This document shows, piece after piece, positions 19,101-32,399 of a DNA stretch of 64,000 nucleotides. The stretch is from Elysia chlorotica. Taxonomy: Eukaryota > Mollusca > Gastropoda > Plakobranchidae. The stretch is taken from NCBI GenBank assembly GCA_003991915.1, contig RQTK01000339.1, positions 183,710 to 247,709 on the forward strand, read 5' to 3'. The translations under genes were made by a program, and so were the position numbers. Under the pieces are notes generated by a model. The model did not search any database. It saw nothing but the letters and a program-made list of their open reading frames with translations, and had not been told where the DNA came from. The first letter of the stretch is position 1. Every line of letters starts with the position of its first letter.

Positions 19101-21181
19101 CTAGTAAAGAGCAAGACTACAACATATCAATAAGTTTTCTATACCTATAAGAGCTAAAAACAAATGCTTTTTGACAGCCTGAAAAACAAATTTTTGTTTA
19201 CTTTTATGAACCAATTTTTTTATATGTATAAATTCAACAATGAATCGATTCTTAATTTTGGTGCAAGTGAAACCCTAAGGAATAATTTCTGGCACAAAAA
19301 ATGAGACAAGCTCAGAATTTATGAAAAAATCACCATGATTTAGGAGTAGGAGGGGGGCGCGAAATTGCACACAACGGCCACTAACATCGATACAAATTTC
19401 TTTTAATAATAACCAATAGACAATTTTAAACTAGTTTTTAGGTTATGTTTCAAAAAGTCATTAACAGCCTGTCTTTACTCCTTTAATTTAAAAAAAAAAT
19501 TAAATGCTTGCATGTGACTTTAAAAATTCTTCAACTTGACAATCATTTTCTTCCTCTCAAAGCTTAATCTCTTCAACAGAGCAAAATCATAAAATTAGCG
19601 ATCAAAGATAATCTACCAATGTTGAGCGATTGAAACTGTAATCAGGCGAATTTTAAAGATACAATTTGTCTTAGAACACAAAATGTTAAATTACTTTCTT
19701 TTAAAGGAAAAGGAAAAAAAAAGTTAGAGAGAGAGATAGAAAGATAGTAAAGTTTGCTATAAGTATAAATATTATTGTAAAGTTTGGAAGGCGAGAAATG
19801 AAAAAAGATTGAGTGTGTCAATCGAGAAAGCAATAGACAAGATACCTTTTATCCCTCTTGTAACGCTTCACCAACTTTTTGACATGCTGAATTCTGTTCA
19901 CCATTTTTTCGTTGGACTGAAAAACATAAAACAATAAATGTATGAAAGAGGATAAAATAATAAAAGAGCATCTTTGTAAGCCCTACCTTTTGTCATTATG
20001 GTTACTACCATATTATTTATGATCACCATAACCAAATTAATTTATACTTTGACAAGTCACGACTAAATGTGTAGGTTCTTTTATCAATATGCTTCAATTT
20101 GTTGCCTTTAACCTAAAAAAAAAATATTTATAAATAGGATAAGATTATTTTATTAATCCTTCTTGAGGAATTTGACATTGACATTAAAAATAGATAATAC
20201 AAATTGAACAAAAAATACAATATATATTGTATATTAAATAATTATAATAATAAAAAAAAAGTTATATGTATTGAAATTATGTCACTTATTATACCTAAAA
20301 ATCGTTTTAAACAAATCAAACGCTATTAATCTATATTATATGTAGAATGTGGGTTTGCTATGTAAACAGATTTCAAATATGCAAATACAATTACAAAAAA
20401 TAGAAATAAAACATTCTACATTGAATATGATGATAATATTACACTTGTTCATAAGTGAAATATTTTGAAAAATCCAGACATGCATCTATGACTATATTTA
20501 TCATACACACACACACACAAAATGTGACAAATACAGTATTGTATGATAAACATAGACAAGAAAATATTATTACGAATTTATAAGTATGTGTCTAATAAGA
20601 ACTATCTAAAATAATTTTTTTTATCTAAAATATGATTATAACATTGCACATGTTCTGACTTAATGCATATTAAAGAAGAAAAATGTGTGATTATTTCCTA
20701 ATTTAGAGATAAGGTTGTATTTATAATTGTATATCAAGAGGCAGAAAATTTTAATTTAACATAAGCATTATGAACAAACAAAAATGCCATGTAATTTTAC
20801 TATTAGTGGCCTGATTTTATGCAATTTATACAATCACCATAGAGTAGGTCGGATGGAACCCCTTGATACGTCAGTACGTACATGGAAGACTTCCCCACAA
20901 TTCTTGCGCCCATGGCGGTATTCTACCTTAAAATGTAATCGGTACAAGAACCCACTTTTATCATTTCTCTAGGGATCAATTTTGAGTTGGAGACCGCAGT
21001 ATTTGTAGAAACATTTGTATAGCCATTGTACTAATAGAAACATGGGACACTCTTTCAGATTTACCTGCTGAAGTTGTTCACATCTCTTGCGTAGTGCAAA
21101 ATATTTTTTAAGAAAGGCTGTTTCTTTTGAAATAACTTCAAGCTGTGCTTTAAGATTAGCAGTATCTTCTGGTTCGACCAT
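16182..21181 (-). CDS. INO80-complex subunit: TFPT-like coiled coil fused to an HMG box (Nhp10-like)
   Basis: Seven exons (minus strand): 21181-21065, 19916-19846, 18965-18896, 18393-18220, 17848-17741, 16806-16723 and 16352-16182. All junctions are in phase with GT-AG sites and give 264 aa. Residues about 25-86 (FLKKYFALRKRCEQLQQ, NRIQHVKKLVKRYKRDKRY, ARLDEHGDNFRDAQIPLMWE) resemble TFPT/INO80F, including its LD..GDD(F/Y)R..Q segment. Residues about 152-232 form an HMG box (DPNAPKKPANAFLMF ... LAHQWNALGPEEKR ... YYEMYEREKERYEREM). The linker is Ser/Glu-rich and the tail acidic. Human TFPT has no HMG box, whereas yeast INO80 has the HMG subunit Nhp10, so this looks like the undivided form. The start at 21181 was chosen because upstream in-frame sequence lacks another ATG. 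Role in chromatin remodelling is inferred from the family. Confidence 0.85.
16334..16572 (-). repeat. Four tandem copies (about 73 bp) of an exon-intron boundary
   Basis: The block CATACATTTCATAGTATAT (plus strand, with variants) begins at 16334, 16406, 16480 and 16552. The first is the real 5' end of the last exon of the INO80-type gene; the other three lie in the preceding intron. On the minus strand copies 2 and 3 keep a C-rich tract and AG before an ATATAC/ATGTAC start. Copy 3 is even followed by GAG|GTAGTC, so it could act as a 21-nt in-frame micro-exon. Confidence 0.85.
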
Positions 21182-21892
21182 TTTGGTTAAAATTGTTGTG
21201 AACCTGTTTTTGGCTGACCGAAAAGAAATACAAAAGGAAGCCAATAACTGTGGAGGCAAAAACTAGAATTAGATCTAATCTAGATTAGGTTTAATAATTC
21301 CTAGATCCAGAATATTTGTTAGATCTAGATGGATTCTAACATAGGACTTAAAACTTTGGACTCATTAGACTATCCACTGTCTGTAGAGGGGTTCCGGGGA
21401 TTTTAGCCCTCTATAGCCTAATCTCCACTGTTGTTGTTTTTAGATGAAGCTTTACAGTAGCTTCCCTTGTAAGAATCGCCTATACCAGTTTGCTTTTTGT
21501 ATTTCAAATTTAAAAAAGGATTTTGAAATTAAAAACAATTGAAATCAATAAGATTGTTATTTCATATCATTCAAAGTGAATTTATATATTTTTATAAGTG
21601 ATTTTTTTATACTTTAATATCAATTAACTGTCTTTGGCTCTAGCATCTTTATACTGATAATTATTTTTTTCGACTTTTATTATAAGAATTTCTAGCATCT
21701 GTCATATTTCAGATAAGGGAAGTTACTCTTAAAAATAAAAGCGATTAGACAATACCAAAACATCTCATGGCACCTGTCCTACTGCTGGCAAAGATTAGGC
21801 TAGCGCATGGAAAAACATCGCACGATATCCAACAAAAGTTTTAACATTTCAATTCTAAGAACTTACATTACTCTGTCTGACCAATAACCATA
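21182..21892. promoter_or_regulatory. Shared divergent promoter region (INO80-type gene / Acl4-type gene)
   Basis: The two start codons face away from each other with 711 bp between them. The region contains clustered GATCTA motifs (about 21268-21335), including AGATCTAATCTAGATTAGG and TTAGATCTAGATGG. No TATA box stands out. A bidirectional promoter is inferred from the arrangement. Confidence 0.5.
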
Positions 21893-24800
21893 ATGGGCAG
21901 AAGGAATGTCAAAAGAAAACAAATGAAACCACCCAGTGAGTATTTTTAAAGATCTCTAGAATCTTCACAATGTTTTTGTCCAAATTCTGCTATGTCCACT
22001 GAATCTATTTTATAGCACAGTTTTTCTATCTAAAAATGGTTGATAACACTGTCTATCTCAATTACTCTACTTAAGGCAGTAACTTATTTTTCTTTAGCCT
22101 TAAGAAACTTTGAATTAGGCTATTTTTTATGGTTCTAAGCCGACCTTCCAAGAAATTGCTACCCTGCCATCTGTCACTGGATCCTTCCCATCCCAGTCAG
22201 CACTCCGCTGCCCTGCGACTTGGCGAAGGAGTTCCATGACAGTTAGACCCTCATTTTCTCCCCGTTATCAATTTGGAGGAGAACTTGAGGCGGCCAACCT
22301 TATCAGGTCTGATCAACCCGCTGTTGTTTCCATCGCAACCATCAATGGCTGTTGGCCTCCTAACAGCAAAAGGTCTAAACACAAAAGTGTATGTGGATTT
22401 ATTCTACCGCTTCTGACACCGTTGTAGTACCTTTGCTGTTAGGAATTGAGGCCAAATTGGGCACTAGTTGCATGGGAGTGAAATATACTGCTTCAGGAAA
22501 CAAACGTTAAATAAGTTGTCCCAAGCCTTACCAACAAAAGGTTCCAAGGGAGTACATGGAAAGTAATATATGGAAATGGAATGCACTGTGTTTGCTCCGT
22601 AAGACTTCCACAGCTTTTAAAAGCAGTTCTGGGAGTGCATCTCACGTGGGTCTATCCTGCTCAATCCCTATTTCTTCCCAACTCAAGGGAAGCTTCCAAT
22701 TTTGCTTTCTTTTTAGATTTTTTTGCACTGTGTGCCATTGCGATGTTTACTTGTAGCAGTAGGGAGAAAACATAGCAGACAGTATTTGGGAGTAGGCTAT
22801 ATTGCAGTTGTAGGGGGTAAAGAAGCACTATATGTGTATGGTCACTTTGGTTAAATGAGTTTTAGAGCAGTGATCCTGAAAGTGAAACAGTTACAAGTCA
22901 GAAATGCAGGCTTTTTATGAATATATAAATAATAGAAATAGTTTGTTGGATTTTCTTTAATGCATCAGTGGAGTTCTCCTTGATTTGCATAAGACTACAT
23001 GTTTCTCTTTCTTTATTTTTCTTTGCTTTTTATCAGAAAATGAGTACAGTGGATATGAGATCACTTGTCTCACTTTAGATTATAAAGTTACTTAGTATAG
23101 TATGCATGTTTTCATAATAATAATATGTCATAAAATCTTCATGTAGTCTTATATTATAACAAACTCTTTCAGGTGAAAGAAAAAAGGAGGTGAAAGAAAA
23201 TTCAAAAGAGAATGGGCTCAATGAAAAAGCTGGAGATACCAAAACTCCCCAGCCACATTCTATTGAAAAACTTCTTGACAAGGTAACACAAATGGCGCAA
23301 GTTTCTTTAAACTTAAAGAACCGAATTTTTTGTTTGCTATGTTGATGCATTTTTTATCGAGCTTAAAAGAGACACCTATAAAATAAAGTCCATAAGAAAA
23401 AATGTTATAATATCCTTGGAAAAGGATAAGTGGTGAAACTACCAGTTGTACTTTTTTTTCCTTGTGTTCTTTCTGCTTTAGAACAGTTTTATATTTTTAA
23501 CTTACAATAATGTGGACACTTTTTTTTTTCACTTCTGAATTTGACATTTTTGGGGGGTATTGACAGCACATTTAATTTTATAACTTCAAAAGAAGAAAAT
23601 GTTCTGATACTATTTTAAAATATTTATTTAGGATTCATTTACAGCACTGTTTATTCACATCAAGCTAAATGTTTTTTATTGTTTCTAATTTTTTTATTTT
23701 CCTTCTCCCATTCCCCAAAACGTTTTCGTCTTTAGGCTGAACAATTTATAGATGAATTTAAATATGAGCTTGCTCAAAAGTTCTGCCAAAGAGCTTTAGA
23801 GTTGGAGCCTGATAATGTAAGAGCACTTGAGACATCTGCCTCACTTTTGCTTGAACTTGGTGATGTGGAATCTGCCAAACATGTAAGTATTGATTATTTA
23901 TTCTTTACATTTCCTAAGTCTTCTAGTGTCTGAGGTTTAATCAGTGAAAAATGTCATGGTGGACAGTTCTAAAATAATGAGAGACAACTTCCCAGGAAGA
24001 CATTACTTCAACCTGTGTTTTTATTACGAAGTTAAAATGTGTTTGGTGAATTTGAGTTATTTTTGGTGTGTACAATTATTATGCAATATTCAAATCCAAT
24101 GTTTTTTGTGTATTCCCAGTGTTTAGGAAGAGCTGTGCAAGTCTCCCCTGAAAATGGTTTCAGCAAGTATATGACTCTCGGTCAACTCATGGAAGGAGCC
24201 ACAGCTGTCCAATGTTATCAGAAAGGAGTAGAGTTAATGCTTGCAGAGAAGGAGAAAAGGCAAGCTGAAGAGGTTGGTGTTGTAGGGTCTAATGTTTATA
24301 TAGTTATTTAGTTACCAGCTGACTTGTTGGTAAGCTTTGGGTCATGTCATGCATTGAACTAGTCTTCTGCCTAAAAACAGTTAGTCAATGGTTAAGATAT
24401 CCTTGTTGTCATATGACACCAAAAGTTACAAAAATGTATGTAAATATAGTAATAGAGTACTTACCATTTCTACTGTATATATTATTATCCATTGTGTAAG
24501 CTTACTGTCTCTTATAAGTGTCTCACAAAATATTTCTTTTTTTTTATTTGATAATGCATAGTATAGGTTGCAGCTGCATGCAGTGATGACAGACCTGTAA
24601 CAGATAGAGACATTTCTAGTGCCTACTGTGCTATAGCAGAGCTGTATCTTACAGACTTATGGTAAGATTTTTTTTGCTATGAATGTGAAATCTGAGTCTG
24701 CAGATATTGTCAGGGTTTTAGAGACTTTATATATCAGAGCAAATTCTTTGTGTGTACAATACCTTTTTGAAAAGAGACTCCTACATTATTTAATGACTCT

Positions 24801-27800
24801 GTCTATGCAATCTTTCTTAGCAATAATTTCTTTGGAAAAACCCATTTCGTTAATTGCTTTCTTGTTGTTTTTTAATGAAATAAAGGTTTGGTCATTTATT
24901 TTCCTATCTAATTATAATGAAAAATTCGTAGGAACTCAGTACAGTATCACAGAAGTCAACTGAAAGTAAATGGGCTTTGGCAATTTTCCAATGATTTTTG
25001 GGAGATGACATATGTCATTTTTTGTATTATTTTCTTTTCTTTACTCTGTAAAGTTCTGGTAATAGGTAATTAAGTAATAGTCTTTAAGTGATTGATACAT
25101 TATGAGAAATAACATTTTAGAACAATGTGGATCTGATGATGGGATAAAGTGATGCTCATTTTTATATTCTCAGTTTTGATGAAATGGCTGAAGAGAAATG
25201 CAAAGACTTCGTAGAAAAGGCCATAGCTGTTGATTCAGAAAATGCAGAAGCCTTTCAACTAAAAGCAAACTTCCTCATGTCTAAAGATGAAAAAGAGGTA
25301 AGCTTTGAATACACTGATTTAGATGATATTTACACATCATATTCTCATGGTTTTACTTGCCTCATTAAAACAAGATTTTAAGCATCAGTTATGATCCATA
25401 TCATCATTTGTAGATTACTCTCAGTCACGTGTCAGTTTTTTTTTTTTTCACACAATTTTTACATTACATATTAATTGAATTGCACATTTTTGTATTTTAA
25501 AATTGTTTTATTTAATTTTTTTCCCTTTTTTTTCATTTTTGTGTGTAGGAAGCAAGGGACTGCATAAAAAAAAGTGTTGCTATGTGGTTACCCAAATTAC
25601 AGGCTGTTGATTCAGGGACAATAGCTGATGAAGATTTTGATCCAGTGGAGGTGAGCAAGAAGCGTTTTTCTCAAAATGAAGCACTTGGTGTAGACATGTT
25701 TATGTTCTTCTGATTTTTATAGCATTGGACAGAATCTATTTTATATGAATCCAGTTTTCATTAGTTAAAGTGCAGGCATCTGAGGAGCGCTTTAAATATT
25801 AATTGTAGGTACTGTTTGTTAAACAATCTTTGATCTTTTTTCTCAATCTGAAATAAAAGTTATGATATAATGATTGACTTACTGAAATCCATCATAAGCA
25901 CACAAAAAATTTATATCCTTAGACAATTTATAGTTCACAATTATAGCAACAACAAGCAAAACAATCTTTTAGACACAGCATTGCTCTGACACCAGAAAGA
26001 CCTGGATAGTAATACATGTTTGTTCACATTTTTTATAACTAGGTTTGCCCTATCCCTTTCACAACAAGAGTGCAGTGTGGGAAAATTCTTACAGAACTCG
26101 GGGAGTATGAGGTAAGAAAAATTTAAATTTTGTGTTTGTGTGTGTGATGAGATGAATATATAAAGTAGAGGTTATCTATAATATATAGCCATAGAAAAAT
26201 TACTATTAACTTGTGTGCATTAGCATTGGTTCTCACATCTTCCTTCATTTTCCAGATGGCAACAGATGTGCTGGAAACATTGCTTGATGAAGATGATGAA
26301 GTTCCCGATGTGTGGTACCTTTTAGGTTGGGCTAACTATTTGCAGGGTGCGGAATATTACAGCAACTCAAGACATTATTTACAAAAAGGCAAAGAGGTAA
26401 AGTATGTTATTTGTTAGTGAAATGGGGTATAATGTACATTTAATTTAGGTGAACATTTTATTAGAAATACTGGCATAATACACAATCTTGAAAATATTAT
26501 TGACCTAGGAATCATTCTAAATTTCTGCTTATTCATTACCTTCAAATATTTTATGGTGTAAATAAGTCTCATAAGATGTCGCTCATTATTGACTAAGATC
26601 AGGTCATTGTAGTTGTATGGGCCTTTTAGCAGATAGTCAGCTCTCTTGAGAATTACATATTGTACATTTATCATAGTGTGGCTCACTTTATCAAAGAATC
26701 TGTAAAATTTGATTCAATTTCTTTTTTTAAAGGCAAATGCGTGTTTGTGTTATCTTAATTTTTCTTGATTGTGTGCGTTAAACAAAATAGTATTGGTCAC
26801 CATAAAGTAAGTTTGTAAGTTTGCAGAGAAATTAGAGTATACAGATATTTCCTTTATGAATTATTTTTAATTTTTTGTTTGTTTTGATTGTTTTCCACCA
26901 GGTGTATCATAAAGTGAAGCACACAGATGCATCCTTGCTGGAACATTTAGAAGAGCTTCTAAAAGAACTTGGTCCAGGTAACATTATTTTTTTAATTATT
27001 TTTTTTATGAATGGCTAGGGTTAATTGAATGCATTTTTACATTTTGTTTGGTGGGCCTGTGAAAATTAGAATTGGAGTCAAGATGAGGCGTTTTTAAAAA
27101 ATACTGGTGACCTGTGATTCTTCTTCTGAGTAATATTCATAATCATATTAATCATTGTGTAACGCTTTATATTTTAAGAAATAATCATAAATATTTAATT
27201 TAGTTACACCATAGTTGTTAAATAAGCAAAATCGGTATTGGCTAAATTGTTTTTGGTGGTGTTTTGTTTTGTTTTTTTATTGGATATGTCCAACCTCTTT
27301 TGTGCCTGGTTTTCCTAGGCCACAGCTCGTTAAAGAAAAGTTTTCATGTCATATTGGTGATGTCTTTTTTAAATAATATTCCAACCATAGCTGTGTGCTC
27401 CCACCTTTAGATATAATGCACTGTGATTACTAGGCATTGTAAATGTGTAGGCAAAATTTTTCTTCAATGTTATGAAGTTGTAATCTTTTATTTTAGCAAA
27501 AGAATTAGAAAACATTGATCTGAGGAGCAGTTTTTAATAAACAAAGTGTATTCATATTTTTAAGTTACTATAGAGAATGATATTTTGTCAAAAGTTATTC
27601 CACTTTGCTGGAGATAAAAGCGTCGTTGAAGGATGCCACTTTTCCAGAAATTACCTGAATTCTAGAAATAGAATTTGGGCTGGCATCCTCCTGAAATCTT
27701 TCTATCTGATTCCAATGTCTTGAAAACACTTTTTTGATATATCTCGAAAAGTTTGCCACATCACTGTATTTATTTTTCCTGGGGAAATTACTGTTACTAT

Positions 27801-28765
27801 GTGCTGTTTCGCCTTCATTACATGTACAAAGTCTGGCTTTATAGTGATGAAGACCATTGTTTATTGTTGTTGTTTTTTTACTGGCTTTTGAGAGTTTATG
27901 TCCAAACTCAACAAACAGTCAACCAGCAATTTCCAAGGTCACACCTCGCCACCTTTTTGGCATCATTTTCAAAGTGAAAATCAACAAGCTTCTATTTTGA
28001 AACACGTGACCTTCTAGACAACTCCGCCGCGTAAAGCGTAAATGTTATTCCTGATTATTCTACAACTACGGTTAATTTTGCAACTAAAACCTGGGTAGTA
28101 AAAAGAAATTTACTTAAGTTTTGCGAGTGTGGAAAAGAAAAGCTAAGAGCCACGTTTATCGACATGCAATCTACTTTTATTGTTCATTAAATTTACATAA
28201 TATTTTGTTGTTTCTCTTGGCACTATAGTTAACGTCATTCCGGTTACTGATATCAACGTCTATTTTATATATCTGATCGACACCGTTTATTCTTCTGAAT
28301 AATACTGATCTGTTCTTCTTCACCCAGACCTTGATGTCTTTTCTGACTTCAATTTTTTTACTATTTTAACGTCAGAACTTCAGCTAAAATGTTCTAAGCT
28401 TATTAATATTTAACTTAGCGAAAAATCATGCGTTCTAATGTGATGGCCTTTTATTTATTTTTTTTTTATCGAAATCTTGATCTAGCTAAGACGAGATATA
28501 ACCAAGATGTATTTAATGTGATAGATATATTGAATGGGACGAATATGTCACTTTTCCAATGAAATGAAACATGTTCACAATTCTTTTCTAATAATTTCGA
28601 ACATAAAACTTGAACTTGTTATTTGTTTTTAGAGTTTTATGTACTTCACCTTATAAACAAAGACTTATTTATTAATTTTTTTCAGAGGAAGAATCAACTA
28701 ACAATAATGATGAAGTCCCTGCTGAGATTGAAAGTTCGGATGAAGAAGAAATGGACCACTGTTAG
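21893..28765 (+). CDS. TPR protein, probable assembly chaperone of ribosomal protein L4 (Acl4-like)
   Basis: Eleven exons join in phase to 379 aa: 21893-21935, 23173-23282, 23736-23882, 24120-24272, 24567-24661, 25174-25297, 25549-25650, 26043-26111, 26256-26396, 26902-26977 and 28686-28765. The protein starts MGRRNVKRKQMKPPS, a basic tail. It continues with TPR-like helices (AQKFCQRALELEPDNVRALE, SAYCAIAELYLTDL, CKDFVEKAIAVDSENAEAF) and contains the typical PDVWYLLGWANYLQG near residue 310. It ends in a strongly acidic tail (SSDEEEMDHC). This order, basic start, TPR core, PDVWYLLGW and acidic end, is that of Acl4, the dedicated chaperone of nascent uL4 in fungi. Function in animals is inference. 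The first exon was chosen for its phase-1 GTGAGT donor. Confidence 0.8.
22160..22780. other. GC-richer intronic block with inverted repeat, origin unknown
   Basis: Part of the first Acl4 intron is less AT-rich than its surroundings and contains CCTAACAGCAAAAGGT (22359-22374) facing ACCTTTGCTGTTAGG (22429-22443), able to form a stem with a 54-nt loop. Short ORFs here resemble no family I recognise. It may be an old mobile element. Confidence 0.3.
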
Positions 28766-28817
28766 TTTGATGAGCATTTTGAACCTTTTACAATAATAAA
28801 AAAAATTATGATTACCT

Positions 28818-28823
28818 AATAAA
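28818..28823 (+). terminator. Acl4-type gene poly(A) signal AATAAA
   Basis: AATAAA about 50 bp after the stop codon of the TPR gene, followed by a T-rich region. Confidence 0.6.
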
Positions 28824-28829
28824 ATTTTT

Positions 28830-31049
28830 AGTCTCTATTTTGTCTCAGTTGCTTTTTGTGCATGACATTTTTTTACTGTATGGGGACGTATAAATAGGTA
28901 AATTGTTTATTCTATTTTATTCAAGGAGGGGGGAGGTATTTTGTAGTTCGCAAGGTTCAGCCCAGCCATTACAAAATTACATTAATACCCTACAGTGATG
29001 GCTTTTTTTTTTTTTAATAATTATTTTCTGAAATAACAAATTTTTTTAATGTTTTAAAAAATGTCCACTCGAAATAGGAGTTAGATCTGCACTAAACCCA
29101 TTCTTAACATAAAAATTAAAAAAAAATTTAAAAGTTCCAAAGAGTAAACATCTAATTCTTGCACCTTAAACATGAACACATGATTGTGTCAGTTCAGTCA
29201 GTCTCACCGCACCTTCTCCTACCGTGGCTGACAGAAGTGACTAAGTGATAACCCTGCTACAGTATAAATCTTATCCAATGAACTAAAAACACTGTGTGTT
29301 CAAATAACAAATGAAAATTCCAGATCTTTCTTCTTTGTTTATGTTTAACATTTATCTTTGATCCAAGGTACTTCTTCCATATCCAGTCTTGTATCCAATA
29401 AACCAGAGGTGTCAGCAAGCTCATGAAGTTGAACCAGACACTAGATCTACCTAATACATGTATTAGAATTATCTAGACCAAAAAATTTTTGTCAGACCAT
29501 CATTAAATAATAATACTAATAGTTTACTGACACGACTGTAGAAACTAGTATGCAGTAAAAAGGATGGGTCAAGAAATGAAAAATGATGAGCGACGAAGAA
29601 AGTGGAAAGAGGAATGGCAGCCAATAAATATACACTAAGCATCAAAGAGAAGAAATGCATGTCTCTTAGGCACTTGCATAATAAAGCTAATCCACAACGA
29701 CAAAAATCTTTTGGCAGCCTCACTATGTGTATTGTTTTTAAAAATTTCCACCGAATAACATCAGCTAGTGCCAGCCTATCTTTACATCAAAATCCAATTT
29801 ATAGAAGATTCTTAAATGAGTTTTAGTTGGAGAAAACTTTATTAAAAGCTACATACTTACAACAAGGCTTATTCAATATACAACTTACTACAGTATTTTG
29901 TGAGTTTAACTTTTCTGAGTACACTTTCTGAATTTGTATTATAAATAATTCTTAAGGGTCGATTTTGCAGAAAGGTGGTTTTGATTTGTATCATCACCAA
30001 AATGTTCAATGTTATTGCTACAAATATAAGGAAATTCCTTCAAAGCCTAAATTTATCAAATATTAACTTACATAAATCCAACTCGTATTGTGCTAACTAT
30101 AATTTCCGTTTCTTTGTTTCAGTTCTTTGTTCTTTTGCAAATCCTTAACACACACAAAATCATTTATGAAAGCATAGATTAACAATACCATTTATACAAA
30201 TCATCTTTTTAAAAAGCAAGCACAAGGAATTTTTCAATATTGTAGTATACATTATTTTTATTTATACACATTCATGTATATTATATTCCCAACCCCATTC
30301 ATAAATACATAACAAATTAACATGTACATGTTTCTTTAAAATAAAAAAGCCATGGGTTACATTTTCTAAAAAAAACTTGCTCTAAACTGGCCAGTTTGCA
30401 TGTTTTTTTTTATTATTTGTTCCCACCCATGCATGGTGATATACACAGCAAAATAAAATTAATCATTTAATGCTTACCGTATTCATACTAGATTGCAGAT
30501 TAAACTTGCAAAGAAATGTAATAGTATACGCCTAATATTAATAACCAACACAAACATCATTACCGGTACTTATTAAATGTCATGTATTTTGTAATGAGAC
30601 AATTCGCAAATTTTTAGTGGCACATATCTTCACCAGGTCTCTCTGACCAGGCAATATTAAAATTAATAATAATATTTTCAAATAACCACACATGCTCTGT
30701 CCCATTTAGGAACATGTTATTAGCACTCGTAGAATTCAATGCACTGATGATGTTGAAGGTGAAAATTGCTTAAACAATTAATCTCTGAATCAAAACTGCT
30801 ATGCCGTGAAGAGACATAACTGTATGTTCATAGAAACATAATTATGAAGATGAAGATAAACTACCAGTAATCTTATTAGAGATATTCTAAACATTGGTTA
30901 TTTTTATATAACTTAATATGTCATAACAATTTGGCTGCAGTATTTGTCATGAGAGTTATGTTGTTTGTTATTATCATCCTCAGTTATAATATGCAATTGA
31001 TAAAAGGGCAAAGAGGAAAAAAGGTCCAATGAAAATATTGTCTAGGTAC
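28830..31049. other. Intergenic, AT-rich, no gene recognised
   Basis: No exon, RNA gene or clear mobile element found on either strand. Short ORFs at 29.5-29.8 kb have no family signature. Confidence 0.5.
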
Positions 31050-31640
31050 CCTTTATACTTAGGGTTCACAAGACAGAAGATGGAAAATGCAGCAAAGATA
31101 TAAATGCCAGAATAGGTCAAGCAAAGACAAAAATGGTGCAGTTAAATAACATTTGGAAAGACCCGTCCTTACCACTTTGACTGAAACTGAAAATATTGAA
31201 ATGCCTAATCTGGCCAGTCACTATATATGGATGTGCGGCATGGACACTTAGAAAAGAAGATAGAGGCAGCAGAAATGTGGCTCTACAGAAGGTTACTGAG
31301 AGTGAAATGGACAGACAAGAGAACCAACAAGAGCCTTTCGGAGGAGATTGGAAGCCCTAAACTCATGCTCAAAACAATCAATGTAAAAGTGCTGAAATAT
31401 GTCGGGCATGCATGCCACCACACAGACACAGGGTTGGTGCTAAATGTCTTGCAAGGCAGAACCCAGTCTATACGCAAAAAGGGAAGACCACCAACATCAA
31501 GACGAGCCTGGGCCTTAATTTGCAAAGCATCACCCCGTCAGGACAGGAACAGATGGCTTCATATTGTGGACAGAGCATCAAGTGGGGCAGCAACCATCGT
31601 AACCGACGACACTGACAAACAGCCATACCCTTTATAGTAT
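31050..31640 (+). pseudogene. LINE reverse-transcriptase C-terminal remnant
   Basis: The stretch IEAAEMWLYRRLLRVKWTDK (ORF about 31227-31637), followed by VKVLKYVGHACHH, is the C-terminal signature of endonuclease/reverse-transcriptase LINE proteins. Just upstream, in another frame, YGCAAWTLRKEDR (the usual YGCETWTLR motif) and RIGQAKTKM are visible, so at least one frameshift separates them. The polymerase core is missing. It is a decayed, 5'-truncated copy in plus orientation. Confidence 0.75.
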
Positions 31641-32399
31641 TGTCACTAGGAGTAGGATATGCCATATTGACATGACCACATGAATGTGTTTCTTAGTTAG
31701 CATCTCTCCCATCTTAAAGTTTAGTTGCAAAATGCACTAATGTGTTTGTTGCTTTTTCAAACTAAAATTAAAACTGATGCATTTGGACTGCTTACATGAC
31801 AATAAATTAGGGGAAAGTGGTGTTTAATTATCTCGAAACCAAAGAAAATATGCTAACACAGTGGCAACCTCTTTTCTAACATCTTTTTTCCAGTTATGTA
31901 AATCAGTGTTTCAAGAAAATCATTTTTTAATTAAACGCAATGATAAATATTTTATAAAATAAAAACCATATAACATTGTTAAGAGAATCATAACTATGAT
32001 GATAAAAAATGAAAATGCAATTTACTACATGGATTTGTAAATAAATGTGATCAGGGTTCAGTCTCTGGTTTCACCAGTTAACTGTTATAGGTGATTCCAC
32101 TAACCATAAATTAAAAATGTTAAAAATTCATATTTCAAATAATGTTCTTATTTTGTTATTATATAAATTATTTATGACGTACATGCTTTTAAAAAAAAGT
32201 AACATATACTGAGCAAACTTTAGTCAGATCAATTTATTATAAAGTACATCAATAACTTGAATTTTCTTTTTATTGCACAGGAATGTAAGTATAGGAAAAT
32301 ATGTAACAAACAATATTTAAAAAAAAAAGAAAAGAAGAAAAAAGTGTTTACAGGTTTCAAAAATTTGATTGACAGCAACAACATAAGCCAAAAAAAAGA

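Noticed and set aside
21182-21259. N-terminal extension of the INO80-type protein upstream of 21181
   Set aside because: The extension would need a TTG start; the ATG at 21181 is the first in-frame ATG and gives a normal N-terminus.
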